From Gordionus sp. m RMFG-2023 (lineage: Eukaryota > Nematomorpha > Gordioida > Chordodea > Parachordodidae): a DNA stretch of 64,000 nucleotides. A model generated the notes under the pieces. That model was not told where the DNA came from. It worked only from the letters and a program-made list of their open reading frames with translations, and did no database searches. The translations under genes were made by a program, and so were the position numbers. The stretch is taken from contig NC_088778.1 in assembly GCF_954871325.1 (NCBI RefSeq), positions 21,933,120 through 21,997,119 on the forward strand, in the 5' to 3' direction. Every line of letters begins with the position of its first letter. The first letter of the stretch is position 1. Shown one piece after another: positions 1 through 14,253 of this stretch.

Positions 1-95
1 CAGCTCTATCCCAAGGCATAGATAAATTTATACTTCTTATATCAAAATTATTTTGAAATTAATTTATAAACATAAACATTAACTTGTATTCTTAG

Positions 96-3000
96 CTAAT
101 GGAGAATGTCAAAACCGATCTTTCCACTCCTTCCATAACAAGCGATGCAATAACCTCTAATCACCATTCTGAGTTTAGAACATGGGAAACTCATTGGGTG
201 CATTGCCTCAAAGAACTCAACCAGTGGGATTATCTAAACAAGTATGCCTCAGTGTCTAGTTCCAAGCATTACAATCCTCAAATAGTATTAGATTGCGCTT
301 GGAAATTCTCCGACTGGAATGCTATGAAAGAAGCTCTCACAGCGGTTTTGGATTATTTATATATTATATTGTCTATCTTATAAGTTGGTTGGCGATGTAA
401 TTATTTTAATATTTTTTTGTTCTCTAAATTTTAATACAACTCTGAAAATTAAAATTTTACCTCCACATTTAATATGAATCTTTTTTTATATTAAACAATT
501 CCTTTACTTTTTGAAGGTTCAAAAAAGTTGTCCCCGTGAATTGGCTTGGAAGGTTAATCTCTGCGCTGGTTACTTAGCCCTGAGCCAGAGTGACGAACAT
601 CACCTAGCCATGATGGACCGCATAGTTGAAATAACGACCGGGCTTGGCGTCAGAGAATGGAAACGCCTGCCTTGCCACACCCTCGTTGTCAGAGGCTGTC
701 ATGGCCCGTTACTAAGAGCGACCCAGAAGGTCGTAGAACTTCAAGAAGCAGCCCAACTTCACATCTCCCTTCAGTACCACCAGAATAGCCATATCAATCA
801 ACAACAGGCGCCAAACAACCCCTACCAATCTAGTCAACTGTCCAGTAATGGGGATACCGGAAGTGGGAGCATGCTTAGGTTTTTTATTACCCTGAATAAC
901 ATTATTTATAAAAATATGTTATAATTTTAAGAATGGAATTAATTTAATTTTTTGTATTATAAGCCATATTTTCTTAGAAATTATAATTTTAAGACAAAAT
1001 TTTTTTTTACTATTTACATAATAATTAATAAAAAAAATATTATTTTAATCATGTGATCAATACCATGGCTGAAAACCCGAACCCTCGAGATTTACTGAAC
1101 CCGAATCCCTTTTTAAAATATATTGTTCAAGAATTGTTTATTAAATTTATTTTCAATATTAAAAACATTATTTTGTGAAAATCATTTTTATTATATTTTA
1201 TGCAAAAATTTTAAATTTTACGGTCACATTTTGTAAAATTTTCTATTATAGATATATTTTAGGAATATTTATTTTTGTTTGTTGGATTATTAAATTAAAA
1301 GTAAGACCAAACAAAATCACAAGGTATAATAGTACAAATGCAACAATACAACCCTTTATTTTAGGGCAAGGATTCACAGTCCTAAGCAATAGATTAAAGT
1401 TTTTGCTTAGTTTTATGCTTAATATTTATAAAAATAATTATAAATTTTCATTTCATTGGTTTGTATTATTATTCGCCCCCTCATGTTCATGATAGCTTTA
1501 GCCATATTAATTCAAGAGATAATTAACTGTTGTAAAGACCCAAATTAACTCAAATTAGTCCTATTAGAAATATTTAATTTTTATTATAATTTCATTACAA
1601 GGTATATGGCAAATTCATCGAATCAGAATATGTCGCCACCTCCTTACGATAATTCGATTTGCAATATTTCTAATATCTCGGACACGACTTTAGCGCCTAA
1701 CAACAATTCCGCTTTCTCTTCCCCTACTATAGCTAACATTGGGACCTCGCCTAATTTCACCGAGATGAGATCTATCATTAAAACTTGGAAGTAGCAAACA
1801 TTTATTAGAATTTTTAAGTTAAAAAAAAATTAGTGGAAATAAAATTATTTTACAGTTGTCTTTTTTTCCACCACTATGTAAATAGATTTATAAAATGTTT
1901 TTAAATTATCTAAATGAGGTTTACAAAATTTAAATTTACAGCTGTACATCAAGTTAATTATAGTTACGTAAAATCTTACATTTCAATATTTTTCAGCGCC
2001 CCAGACCCACCTTATTTTTAAACATTCTTCTTTTTTTTGTAATTTGCAACTTCTTAATAGGAATCGATTCCCTTTAATATCCGATGATTTGTCTTATTGG
2101 CACGACATATTTTCCTGGAGGCAACAGCAATATCAATACATTATAAATCTGTTCGACTCGAATTCTTATTTGGGGAATAACCCTAATTACTTAGGCGAGA
2201 GCAATATATCAAATAACAATCCCCTATTACTTTCAACTCATTCAATAGCTCAAGGGTATATTCAATTAGCTATGGTCGCTCGCAAACAAAAACAACCTTA
2301 CGTGGCTCTGGACTTATTAAATAAGTTGCAAATTCGATTTATTTTTTAAAAAATGTATAATTTTTTAGTAACCGAAGCCTCTACTTTGTTCAAATTTTCA
2401 TTATTTTAATACAATTAAGTTATATTTACAGTTATTAATTAGAGCTCATAATTGTAAAATTCATATATTTCTATTATTAGGATTTCGATTCATCCCTCCG
2501 TGCCTATATCGGACTGTTTTAGAAAAGTTAGACAAACTATAAAATGTTACTTGGAAATGTATTATATGAGTATCATTGAAAATAAGCCCAATAATCAATC
2601 ATTGCTACAAATTCATAACGTCATCGAAGAGACCAACTTTAAATATTTCACTAAAGATATGGTCTCAGAAATATATTCGTACAAAGGATATTGTTATCAT
2701 TTGCTACTTAAGTAATAATTAATTTAGAACTACTATATTATTAGGATTATAACCAATATATAATTTTCTAAGATTATATATATTTTTTAAATAATAAAAT
2801 TAGAAAACTTAGTAAAATTTTTTAAAATTAATTGTCATTCATTTAAACATAAAAAAGCCAAGATGAATCAGATAAAGCTTTTTCGGCTTCCATACAACTC
2901 CAAGACTCGCACATTAAAGCTTGGGGACTATGGGGTGAATGCCTATCCCAAACATTTTGGGACAAAATAACTTCCAAATCACACGTTAAAAAAGCTTCTT

Positions 3001-6000
3001 TCCTTGCGGATATCAACGATAGCAATACCACAAATAAAAATCAAGAAGAATTAGATAACAATGATTTAGCCTACCACCCAAGGTTGCCTTACAATTTTAA
3101 TCTTGCCAAATCCGCTATCACTTGCTTGCTCCAGGCATGTAGACATTCTAGCGAAACGAAAGTGGAAAAATATTTGGCGCAGGTGCTTTGGTTACTCAAA
3201 TATGACGATTGCAAATGTTCTCTAGCTGAAATCGTTGATAAATATATAACCAGTAAAATATTTTGCCAATATTCTATATTCATTTTCTCTGAGTCCAAAT
3301 AATATTTGCATTGTTTTTTAAAAAAAAGTTAAATATAATTTATTTTTATATTAACATAATAAGGTTGCTGTTAAAAATTCTTTTTGTAAAATATTGGTTA
3401 TATAAAACAAATTCATTATAATTAATAGCTATCCCTTCGTTTCATTGGCTAAATTGGGTACCTCAGCTGCTAATGTCTCTGGAGAGGAAGGAGGGAAGTC
3501 TAGCGGGAAGGTACATAATGAACATAATTACCCACTTCGGTCGCACATATCCTCAAGCCATATTTTTCCCTGTTAGAACTTCTTTTCTGTCCCTGAAAAT
3601 GGAATACAAAGAAAACGTGGTCGGTACTCCACCCAATAATCTCGTTACCACTCCAACTCACCAAAATAATATCAGTCATTTGAACACCACCGTTGCAAGT
3701 GGTATCGATTCTTCGACGTTAGTTGACGTGGCTCTTAATGTGAGTAATAATGCGGAGGTAGGAAACTTTACGCTCGGGAGTTTTGCTGCTACATCTAATC
3801 AAAGGTTATTTAATCATCATTTAAATATCCAAGGGATCTATTTATTAAATTTGCCCTTTTCCTAATTATCTAGCCAAAGAGTTCTCGATTAATAAAAGAA
3901 TATAATTTGATCAAATTAAAGCTAGAATATTATTCATTTTTTATTTATATAATTACTAGTATTACAATTTAATCCGCTTATAAATATTCTTTTTTATAAG
4001 AAAAATTAACAATTTTTATCAATACAAATAAGAGACAAAGTTGATTTAATAATTTATTGTTATGAATAGTAATCTGGATGCATCAGGGCAAAGACTTATG
4101 AACTTTGTTATATCGATAGAAAATCACGTACCTTCTACTCCCGATAAAGAAGATTTCTTAATTAATAGTGTCTCAACTATAAATTCCGAAAACACAGTAT
4201 GCATAATTCATATTTCCAATTTAAAATTTTAAGTTCCTGAAGTCTATTTTTTAAATTTATTGGATTTAACTTTTATACAGAATCCTTTAAAATTTAAAAA
4301 AATAAATAAAATGAAACAGAATTTAGTTTGCAGTTCTTATTGCTCCACCGAATCTTTAAACACCATGATTTCGAAATCCAAAGATGATTTTGCACCTACC
4401 TCAACCATTACTCAAAATCTGACATGTAAAAATATTTATATTTTAAAGAATATATTTATATAAATTTCCCTGGGAAACTATAATCTAATAAGGCTATGTT
4501 AATAACAACATTTTGCCTAAATAATGAATAAAAATATATTAAATACAATCTTTTTGATTATAAAAAATATTCCTTTTTAATTTCTTTGTCCATCTAGGCA
4601 AAGAATAGAGTTGAAATATGGAGAAATAAAATTAAATAAGAATTTAAGGTAAAAGGTAAAGAATGAAAATTATTTTATTTAAAAAAAAATTGAAACAAAG
4701 ATGTAGAAATAAAAAAATATATTAACTAACATGAATTTAAATTTTAAAAAAGAATATAAAGAATAACATTAATAGTGTCAAATTGCACAATTAGTTAATA
4801 TGCGTATTGCATTAGTCAAATCGGGTAATATCTTATCAAAGTATCTCAAATTTATAGCATAATTCTGCGCTGGAATACATTTCCTGAAAAATTATTTTAA
4901 ACTTAAAAAACGCGCTAAATTAATTATTTAAAATTGGTAAATCACCATAATTTGTATAAAATATTTTTTTTTACATTTTAATAATATGATAATGCTAAAA
5001 ATATATTCCAGTATGTGTAGAATACCTATTATATAAATTTCAAATAATTTAGAATTGACTAAGATTTACGTGATTTGACTGTAACATATAGAAATAAGTG
5101 GAGAAAAACTTAGTGACGTGTTTAAATTATTTTGATGATAAACTTCTTTTTTTCCAAAGAAAAGAAGAATCCCATTTTCCCCCTTACAAATTTATAATTG
5201 ATAATCTAGTTTTTAAGATTAATATTTAAGTCTGCCTTAACCCTGGTTAAAATTTATTAACATATTAAGCCCACCTAGTCTGGTTTTAGAACTAATTCAA
5301 AGTTCTATCATGTACTTGAAATTATTTTAAATATAATAGGTCACGAAGGACAGAGTGAACCTTCCCAGGACATTACAAATACCCAAATATCTTGTTCCGT
5401 ATCCAATGGTGATAATAAACTATTCGACTCATCTGTGAACTCGCAATCATATATGACATCCGGGCCCGGTTTTAAAAATGCAGCAAGCATTAATAATTCT
5501 TTCAATTCCGTAGGTAGCGCCACATCCGTGGCTAATGCATCACCGTCCCCTATAGTTTGGTGTCGGCGGATTTTGCACGTTTTGAGAGAATTGCATCCCA
5601 CTACCTTGTACACTTTGGAAGGTTTGGTTGATCAGGTTTCACATTTTTAAAAAAGTACTACAATTTTTTTATCTCTTTTTTTTACAAAAAGAGACTTATG
5701 TAACTATAAAATTAGTTTTAAAGAATTATTTATAAAATAATTTAACAAACACCATATTTAAGTTGATTTGGTTCAGGGAAACCTGGTTCGAAGAGTTGCT
5801 GCAATATCTCAAACAATTACTGAACAAATGTTATGTTCTCTCCTTCCAAGAATATAAATTATCCGCTCAACCAAATATACTTAATGAATTTTCGCAACAA
5901 CAAAAATTCGTACCATACGGAGAATGTTCGGTCGATCAAGATATTGTCCCAATCTTGGCATATATTTCGAGCATAATGAATAAATTGCTCACCACTTTCG

Positions 6001-9000
6001 AAACGGGAATCGAAAACCTTGCTAATTTGGCTTCGAAGTTGACCAATTCCTCAACAGAATCTTCTATCAGACGCGCCCATGCTACCCTTAAAGTTTGAAT
6101 AAATCTTATAATTTGCAATTTTATTCAGAGAGTTAAAAAAATACCACTTTGTGTCCCATTTTTAATGAAAAAAATAATATTTTGATTTGAACTGGTTCTG
6201 ATTTCGAAATAATAGCCTATATATAGTTACATTTTACCTTCAAAACTACATAGATTTCAAATTCTAATTTAATTTGATGGCATAACAAAATACATGCTTT
6301 TTAGGCAAAGACCTCCTGAGCAATGACTATTTACCCACCATCAAAATTAGTTTTAAAAAAGATCCAATTTACCCGCAACCCCCCCCCCTCTAATTTTAGC
6401 GTCTTCGTAAATTCTTACCCCCTTCAATTTCAATGAAGATCTTATCTTGCGTCATACTCCCCATTCCCCCATGGTAGTAATCTCTGTGAAATTAATCAAT
6501 AAATAATTTGGAGTAAATTGGTAATATCCTTCGGGGTAAAATGATAATTATAATCTCACAAAATGTAATTTGAATTAAATAAAGGCCAACAGGATTTTTA
6601 AGTCGACCTTGTCAAGAAATCATTCCGGAATAATTTGAACTATAATATATGACCGCTATGTCACATAACTAATTTTAAATATTACTCAAATATTAAACCA
6701 CTTGATTCGGAATTAATTTAATTTGCTTCATAGTTCTAGATAGAACGATTATAACACTAAAAAAATGATGCATAATTTACATCAAAGTGTGGAACCCGAA
6801 CTAAAAGTGGTTTGGGTTTCTAATTATTTTATAAAAAGTTGTTCTATTTCCAGTTTTGTTCCGATTCCGAAGGATCTGGTTCAAAACTGCCCTGGTTTTA
6901 AAAAATAATCAAACTGCCCCGAGTTTTGAAATATTAGAATAAATGAAACTAAGATATAAGCAAATATGATAATTAAATTTAAAAAAAATTTGGATATGTG
7001 AAAATGCGAAGTGAAATTCTGTATTCGATTTTTTGGACCTCTCTTTCATATAAAAAATGAACTAAAGACTGCCCTTCTTGAATGTATAAAATATTGCAAA
7101 AGTAAAGGAAAAGATTAATCCCTGGTATTGTTGTTTTACAACTTCTAATGAGAAATAGATATGCTGAGTATTGTAATGTTCTTTATCTATTTTGTATAAT
7201 TTTTCAGGAGAGCCTTTGAAAAAAAAAATTCTTATATTTTAGATAATCATACTATAATAATGCAAATAAAGGATTATTCTAAATAATATATTTTTTTATC
7301 CGTTTGATTGCTCATTTATTTGAGTAAATTGACTATTAAAATATATTGTAAAAAAAGAAAAATGTATAACTATTAAGGCGATAAATATAAAATTATCATT
7401 AAGGAGAACAAAAAGATAAAGATTTAAAAAATATGTTTAAAAAAGAAGAGAGTAAAGAAAAATTAGAAATTGGAATGAATAATTGCGATAGCAATCATAA
7501 TAAAAATCCTTAGACTGAGCAGTTTTTTCGGGAATCCGTCCCCCCACTTCTTTAAAGTCATTGAGCATTGCTCCCGACAGTGGTAAGAATGGAGCATGAA
7601 TGAGTAAGAAGGATTGATGGAACTGTATTTGGTATTTTCCGGGTTCCTTTAATGGCAATGACATCGATTGTTTGGTTGGATGATGCATTTGGGTCAATGC
7701 AGGTGAAGTCCCAAACCAGAAGCAGACCCGTTGACCAAACAATTTAGGACATTCCACCAGGTTGCTTAAAGTCTAGAGGGAATGCCTGCGTATTTAAGTG
7801 CACGCAAATGATGTCACATTTGGTGTACGCTGGTTTCACAATGTTTACATTGCTAAGGTAGAAACAATTTCGTAGGTGAGTCGTAATCTAATAGCAAATC
7901 GCTTATCTGCTGGAAGCGCAAAGATGGTTGGAGGGCATGGTTTTAAGAATCTGAACCTTGGTTCAATGGGCGAAAAACTGCGAGTTATCTTGAAGGTTCG
8001 ATTTTAGATATAATGATTATATGGAAGAACACAGTACTGAAGGATTCATTTATCAAAAGAAGTGGATATAGAACACTATCATACTCAGCTGACGATATGT
8101 ATTACGGTATACCTAAGAAATTAATTGATTTCTATATAATTTAATAAGATTTTATAATGATCAAATTAATGAATGCATTACTTTTTATTTTTACTCAGGA
8201 TCCAATGTTCAAGAAGTTTAAGGCTCAATTTATGAAGGATTTTAATTTTGTAAGACAAAAGTTGAATCTTGAAGACATCGATAGACTTATAGTGAACCTT
8301 AGGGCTTGGATAGAAGTTCTAGAGCATAAGGTTGTTAATGAACTGCCCAACACTTATTTTATGGATGATAAATGCTCTCTACTCAATAATTGGCTTCTCA
8401 ATGACGTTGAAATCGAGCTACCCGGCGAAATGAAATACGCGAAAGTGCGTTAAATATATTTTTATCCTCAATAACAAACGATTAGTTCCTATAAAACTTT
8501 TAGGTTAATTAAATATATATAATGGGCTCACAACTTCTCAAAATAAAATAAAGATATTTTAAAAAAATCTTTTTAAATGCTGCAAACTTTGATCGAAATT
8601 TATAAAAAAATCTTTTTATATTTTATGATTTTTTTTTAATCTTCAAAGATTTTTGCTTAAAATTTTCGGCAAAAAAATCTTGAAATACTAATTGAAAATT
8701 TAATAAAACTCTATTTAGAATCAATATTGTCTAATTTTTTTGCTTGTCTTTATTACTTGTTTAAAAACATCAATAGATTTTTTTTATTTATTTCAAAATT
8801 ATGATTCATGAGTGTTTAAACAAAAAAAATAATACAACTCCTTCAAATAATAAAATAAAGCCGTCTCAATACAGCATAAAAATTTGTAAATTTTTACCAA
8901 ACATCCGAGTCGAAAACAAGTGCGGGTTTCAATCCTGTAGAAAGGTCAGCGTCCGTGGCAGCAATGGAAAAACTTATCATTATTTGGTGCTTAACGATAA

Positions 9001-11650
9001 TTTGTTCTTATCCCCTATCCATTCTTACTCCCTTAAACCATGGGAAAAACGTAACTCCTCCCACCTTAGAACTGCTACCGCTCAAATAATGAGTCATCTA
9101 AATGGCGTGTTCGAAAAACATTATGTGAACATTTTTATTATTAAAAAAAATTAATGATCATATTGTAAATTTTAATCATTTTAAATTAATTCATAAATCT
9201 ATACTTTTGCAAGCAGATAAAAATTCCCATATTTTCGCAGAATCTGTAAACAAGATAAGCAGATGCGTGTGTTAGTAAATATTCGCGCATTAATAAAAAA
9301 AACATTTTAAATATTTTTTTATCTTCTCAGGGAACATCGAAAAGAGATTTATCATTTCGTTTATCTCGCATGGTTACGATATCTCCCCATATGACTTTGG
9401 TTGAAACAGATGAATCCATGGTATCGTTAATGGATATATACGAAAACGTAAATTTAATATTTTGGCATCTTCTTATCTGATCTGACCACTATAAGATCCT
9501 TCACATTTATCGTGAAATAAGCGAATTAATATTATTTGTTATTATTATTTTTTTACTCATACCCATTTTTTTAAAAATATTAAATAGCATCGCCGGCAAT
9601 CCCCTCTATCGCACCATTCCCAAGATGCTTTATCAACTTTTTATTCTCTTTTAAACTCCCTTCACCCCCCACCTTCTTCTAACCTTCTTTTATCCGCATT
9701 CACCTCACTTGCCTTCCCTTCAAACTTACTCTCAAGCTGGGTTCGTTCCGCTCTTAATAACTCAACAGATGCTTGGTGTTTCAGAGCCGCTCTTGCCGGA
9801 GAGTACGCTCTGCAATGCGCTTTCGCTCGAGCCTTTTCCACTTTCCCCTACGGTCCAGAACAGATAACAGTTTGCGGGAGAGAATTGAGGACTTGCGGAA
9901 GTCCGTTTTCGGCTCAGATCGACGTGGCTAGTCTTTTAGAGCGAGAACTTAATCTAATTAAAGGTAGGTACTTGTATTTATAATGCTTATATGCTAAATT
10001 GTGATTTGTTTCTCTTAAATTTGGGGGTCCAAATTTTTTATTTGAGTTTTAAAAGTTTATCATATATAAGACATATCCATTTCCTTGCTTATTAATGTTT
10101 TGGTTAGGTATAAGGATGACAGATATTGCATAATTTCTTTATATTGAAAGTTGTAACTATAAATGTTGTATATGGGTTAATCTATATATAGTGCATAAAT
10201 TACTTACCTCGATGTCTACATTGATGGTAGAAGCGATTTGACTTCTTTTTACAGGAGGAAGAGGGGTTACATTAAGGAGCAATTTTTATTTTTTGGGGAT
10301 CTTGACTTGTTTCAAATTTTACCCTCACCCTAATTCTTTACTTGTTTTCAACAATAACACGTTACCTGCTTTTTTGAAAAAAAAACGATGTAAAAACAAT
10401 ATTTTTTTATGAATATATCTAGATAGTTATAGTTTAAAAAAAATTTCTTTAAAATTTGAGGGACATATATCTAATTATAATTCTGGAAAGTTTGCTAAGC
10501 TACATCGAATGTATGGAGCCCTCTAGCTCCTAGGTCAATGATATTGAGGTCCCCTTGATTTCTAATATATAAAATACTACTGACTATGTGTGTTGACTAA
10601 TATGGTATCCCCCTCCTGAGATTTCAATGACACAATTGATTCGTATCCCAGTCTTAGGAACCTTAATAATGGACGCATCTCTGCTTTTTAGTATTTAAAA
10701 GCAACCAAAATAGCATGTTATAATTAGTCGTCAGTCTGTTATATTTCATTTTTACTTATTTTTAAATTAAAATAAAATGGAACATCTTTTAAAAGGTGGA
10801 AAAGAGAACAATGAGAAACTCGTTAACCCAGTAAAATTAATGAGATTAACATCCAACTTTACTAACCTCTTCTCCAAACTGCTCATAAATGGTCCCTTTA
10901 TGTGTTCTTTCAAGGCCTTTTATAGGTGCTTGGCCGATAAAAAACTCAAGCTAGATCATTTCCTAAGGGCTTTTCTGAATGACGTACCCGCTCTCAACAT
11001 GAATTTTGACGATAACTCGCCCCTGCAAGAAGAGGATGAATATGATACAACCACAGTGAATGAAAATTTGCCAGGAGAAACTGATATAAATAACAACTCT
11101 GCTAAAAATAACGCTGACATTAATTTGATGGCTTTTACAGAAACCATGAACCTTATCTTAGCTGCTGTCAATTCAAATATATTGGGTTAGAATTTAGATG
11201 AGAACTTTTATAATATTTTGTTTAATAGATATTTAAGTAAAATGTAATATTAAGTTCTAAAAAAAATAAATAATCGGAACGAGAACGTGATAGAAAAGTT
11301 GTTCTGGAACGTTCTTCTGACTATTTGAAGAAAAAAATTGGTCTATTTAATAAGATAATGAGCAATTTTTTTTATTCGATGAAGCCATTATGAAATATAT
11401 AATTTGGTTCAATAAAAATTTAAACTTTAATTAAAAACAGAACTGAAACCAAAAAAAAGCCTAAGACAAGACCCTATTAACATTACCTTAATTTTTTTAC
11501 TATATTAAATAATTACGAATTTATTTTTGTGAAGAATTATCCCCTCTAAAAGATGACATGATCGAAGACAATGTGCATGAATTGATAAATGAATCAATGA
11601 AAACCGAAAATTTGTGCCGTATAAATCCGTTATTATATCCATGGTTATGA
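96..11650 (+). CDS. TRRAP: TRRAP (Tra1-like) C-terminal portion, 17 exons, 5' part outside the window
   Basis: Scaffold subunit of SAGA and TIP60/NuA4 histone acetyltransferase complexes, a PIKK-family pseudokinase that binds activators in the nucleus. Exons: 96-344, 517-878, 1602-1790, 2061-2324, 2481-2711, 2858-3252, 3429-3804, 4070-4196, 4281-4425, 5340-5635, 5763-6092, 8199-8444, 8861-9124, 9331-9447, 9588-9963, 10796-11185, 11535-11650. All phases agree and the join is 4,473 nt (1,490 aa plus stop). Seen: FAT-domain motifs HWVHCLKELNQWDYL, YFTKDMVSEIY, VLWLLKYDD, RELHPTTLYTLEGLVDQ and WFRETWFEELLQ; kinase-like entry VSVRGSNGKTYHYLVLND; FATC end LCRINPLLYPWL. Exons 8-10 add Asn/Ser-rich residues absent from human TRRAP. 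The catalytic HRD/DFG motifs of active PIKKs are not seen, as expected for TRRAP. The first exon opens straight after an acceptor AG, so the gene continues upstream. Gene identity is certain; single borders (exons 8, 9, 13) are inferred. Confidence 0.95.
879..1601 (+). other. TRRAP intron 2, no recognised content
   Basis: A 723-bp AT-rich intron. A 105-codon open stretch near 1175-1492 is low in complexity and hydrophobic, resembles nothing I know, and lies between two exons joined in phase 2. I see no repeat family from elsewhere in the window here. Confidence 0.6.
4426..5339 (+). other. TRRAP intron 9, with a possible decayed repeat piece
   Basis: A 914-bp AT-rich intron. Around 4839-4940 it reads like a degraded half of the inverted-repeat element found whole at 44719-45079 (shared words GGAATACATTTCC and a GCGC-containing tail). 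The match is short and uncertain. The rest holds nothing I can identify. Confidence 0.35.
6093..8198 (+). other. TRRAP intron 11, containing a less AT-rich island
   Basis: The longest intron seen in this gene, 2,106 bp. From about 7500 to 8005 the base composition becomes clearly less AT-rich than the surrounding DNA, with a 106-codon minus-strand ORF at 7437-7757. I do not recognise the translation on either strand. It could be the remnant of an inserted element. Two very short C-rich runs occur near 6378. The other parts are AT-rich and featureless. Confidence 0.4.
9964..10795 (+). other. TRRAP intron 15
   Basis: An 832-bp intron with a good donor (AAG|GTAGGT). It separates the N-terminal part of the pseudokinase-like region from the stretch related to human 'RLTPNISEFL'. 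No gene or repeat is recognised inside. Confidence 0.6.
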
Positions 11651-11770
11651 TAATATTTTACTCCTTTGTATAAACTATTTTATTAATTTATTTGATATAA
11701 TTTTTATAAATCAGATTAGTTTTATTTAGTATGTAAAATATATAATTTATCAGAATGTTTTTAGATGGAA

Positions 11771-11776
11771 AATAAA
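11771..11776 (+). promoter_or_regulatory. candidate polyadenylation signal of TRRAP
   Basis: An AATAAA hexamer lies 121 bases after the TRRAP stop codon. In DNA this AT-rich such hexamers arise by chance, so the call rests on position only. Confidence 0.35.
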
Positions 11777-12454
11777 TTAGATTCAATAGTAGTGTAGTCT
11801 TGTATAAATAATTTTATTTCGAAACCTATATTAACAACTAGTAGATATTTTGTATTATTTTTGCTAAATGTAAACAAACATTTCCGGATACTCGGTCTTA
11901 AAACGCTCCTACTAATCCTATTGTAAGATTGTTATTTTCAATTATTTCGCGAATATTGTTTAAGATATCTGAATGGTTCACGTGATATTAAGGAATGCAT
12001 TTCTATAAGAAGATATAAACAACTTTTGAAATAAAATATCTTAAGCCATTTCTAGACAGAGCGTTTTTTCAAAGCAGTTTTTGAGGCATGTTTACATATA
12101 TTTTATTATTTTAATTACTCCTTTTCCTTCGTTATCCTAAAAAGTTTTATTTTAGATAAATTTTAAAAAAGTTTTTTTAAATCTGTATTCTCTGTATAAT
12201 AGTTATAGGTTATAATTTGGAGTTTCATTGATTTGATCTTTTAAACTTTTGTATAAGATCATCAATTATATATGGAGTAACACAATATTATCTTAATGCA
12301 ATCCACATCTCCTCAACATATAAAATATAAATTTTATTTTTTATCATAAAAATTTTAATTAAGATATTTATTTTATTGCCATTATAACATATATAGACAT
12401 AGCAGGACTAAAAACATTTATAATGTATGCAGCATTACAAAATACTGGAACAAA

Positions 12455-12640
12455 ATATATTATATCCTTGCAAGCAAAACCTTCTTTTGCATGGAAACAT
12501 TTTGGATCCTTAATATTAAAAACTGACACAAATATTAAGAGAACCAATGTTGGCAGATAAAGTCCTTTGTAACATATGCTTGCAAATATAAAGATGATGG
12601 CTACCTCTATTTTGCCTTACACGTACGAATTAACTGAATG
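12455..12640 (+). pseudogene. hAT transposon BED zinc-finger fragment
   Basis: Two short translated pieces in adjacent frames resemble the BED finger at the N-terminus of hAT transposases: KPSFAWKHFGSL (aromatic W..F pair) near 12477-12512, then ADKVLCNICLQI (C..C pair) near 12558-12595. A one-base frame change and a stop lie between them, and no His pair or transposase body follows, so this is a dead fragment. The assignment is from motif pattern only. Confidence 0.45.
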
Positions 12641-14253
12641 TGAGAGGTTACCCCAGAATTTGATTATTTTAATATACTAAAATTTCTTCAATTCCACACA
12701 AATATGGAACAAAACTATTTAACTAGTCTAAAAAAATGTCTTATTAACTATTTTCGCCTTATAATTTAGAGATAAAAGATGTCTTCGATTTTTGGAAGAT
12801 AAGAGCATTGGATCTGCGCTAATGAAACTCTAAAAGTTTTAGAATATACTTTTAAAAAACCATAGATCTGCAATCGAGATCTTATTTATGGATTTTTTAA
12901 GCCCGGGCCTAAACTTTTAAAATTATGAATAATTTTAGCTGTAGTTTTGCAAATTGGTTTTAAAGGGAAATTGCAAATATGACCAGAAAATAAATATTAA
13001 ACACTTATATTTTCCAACATTTTAAAACTGGATAATTTTAAATTAATTATATTTTTAATCGACCCGACCCTTGTTTTAAATTTTTAAACCAGGCTAGGTC
13101 CTGATTAATTTATTTAAATTATTAAGGTTTTTAAAATTCATAATTTTTTGGCCCGATTCGAGTTTACGGGTAGGATTTTGGGTCAGGTGGTCTCTGATAA
13201 AACTACTCAGTTATATTTTGGTTTTAGTTATTAATGAAGAAATAAAAATAATAAATTAAAATTATTCACAACTTTGAAGATCATGAACTGGCCCGAGTGT
13301 GTTCGAAAGAATGTCTGTTCGATCGATATCTGAGTTGTCAGATTGAAGTCAAGGGCACAGGGTTAAATTATATAGAATAGATTAATCAATATGTTTGTTT
13401 ATTTAAATAGTTATGTTGATATTCCAAGAGAAGTGCTCTGCCCTCATTCAAGAATTAAGGACTCAGAAGAAAAAATTAATATCTATATCATAATCATTTA
13501 TAAAACAAGACATACAAATATTTCCGAAAGAGCTAAATTAAATGATCACTCCAGGTTAATATCAATAGCTACGCAAGGTCGATGATATAACCTAGAGCCT
13601 TTTTAAAGAACCTCGAGACTAATGCCATTGACGACCAAAATATAAAATGGGCAAAAAATAATAAATACTGTCAATGTATCTTGACTAGAAAACCTCCTGA
13701 GATCCTCTTCCATCTTCCCAATATTACCTCTCATTAGGGTTTTCCGGTGTCTGTTATTTATTTCCACTAGATATTTTAGATAGATCTACTTCCCGAAGAT
13801 TTCCAAAGTTTTAGCGGGGGGGGGGGGGGTTAATATTTAATCTATTTTAAAAAAATGTAAGGTGTTGTGGGGATATATTTTTTTTAAAGTTTTATTACCT
13901 TGGTATAACATTCTTTGCTTGCATGGCATGACCCGTAATAAAAAGGGCACAATTCTGACCCGGCCCAATAATCATTTTTACCCAGCAAGGTTCACGCCGT
14001 TCTATAACCTGTATACAGGTATCAAATTTTTAAATTTTGGATTAGATTAGCCCGATCATTCATATTTTTAAAAGAATATCAGCTACCAGCGGAATAGTTA
14101 AATTTCGCCATCTAATTAGATATATCATAGAGGTAGAAGTAATATTTATCACGCCATATTATTAATGAAACTTGGAATTTAAAAAAAATATATTATAGCA
14201 TACTGGTTATGTTCATATTTTTTTAAACTAAAAATTATTCTTTTTAAGGAACA

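Noticed and set aside
13817-13829. Poly-G run
   Set aside because: A simple homopolymer of uncertain length; no associated feature.
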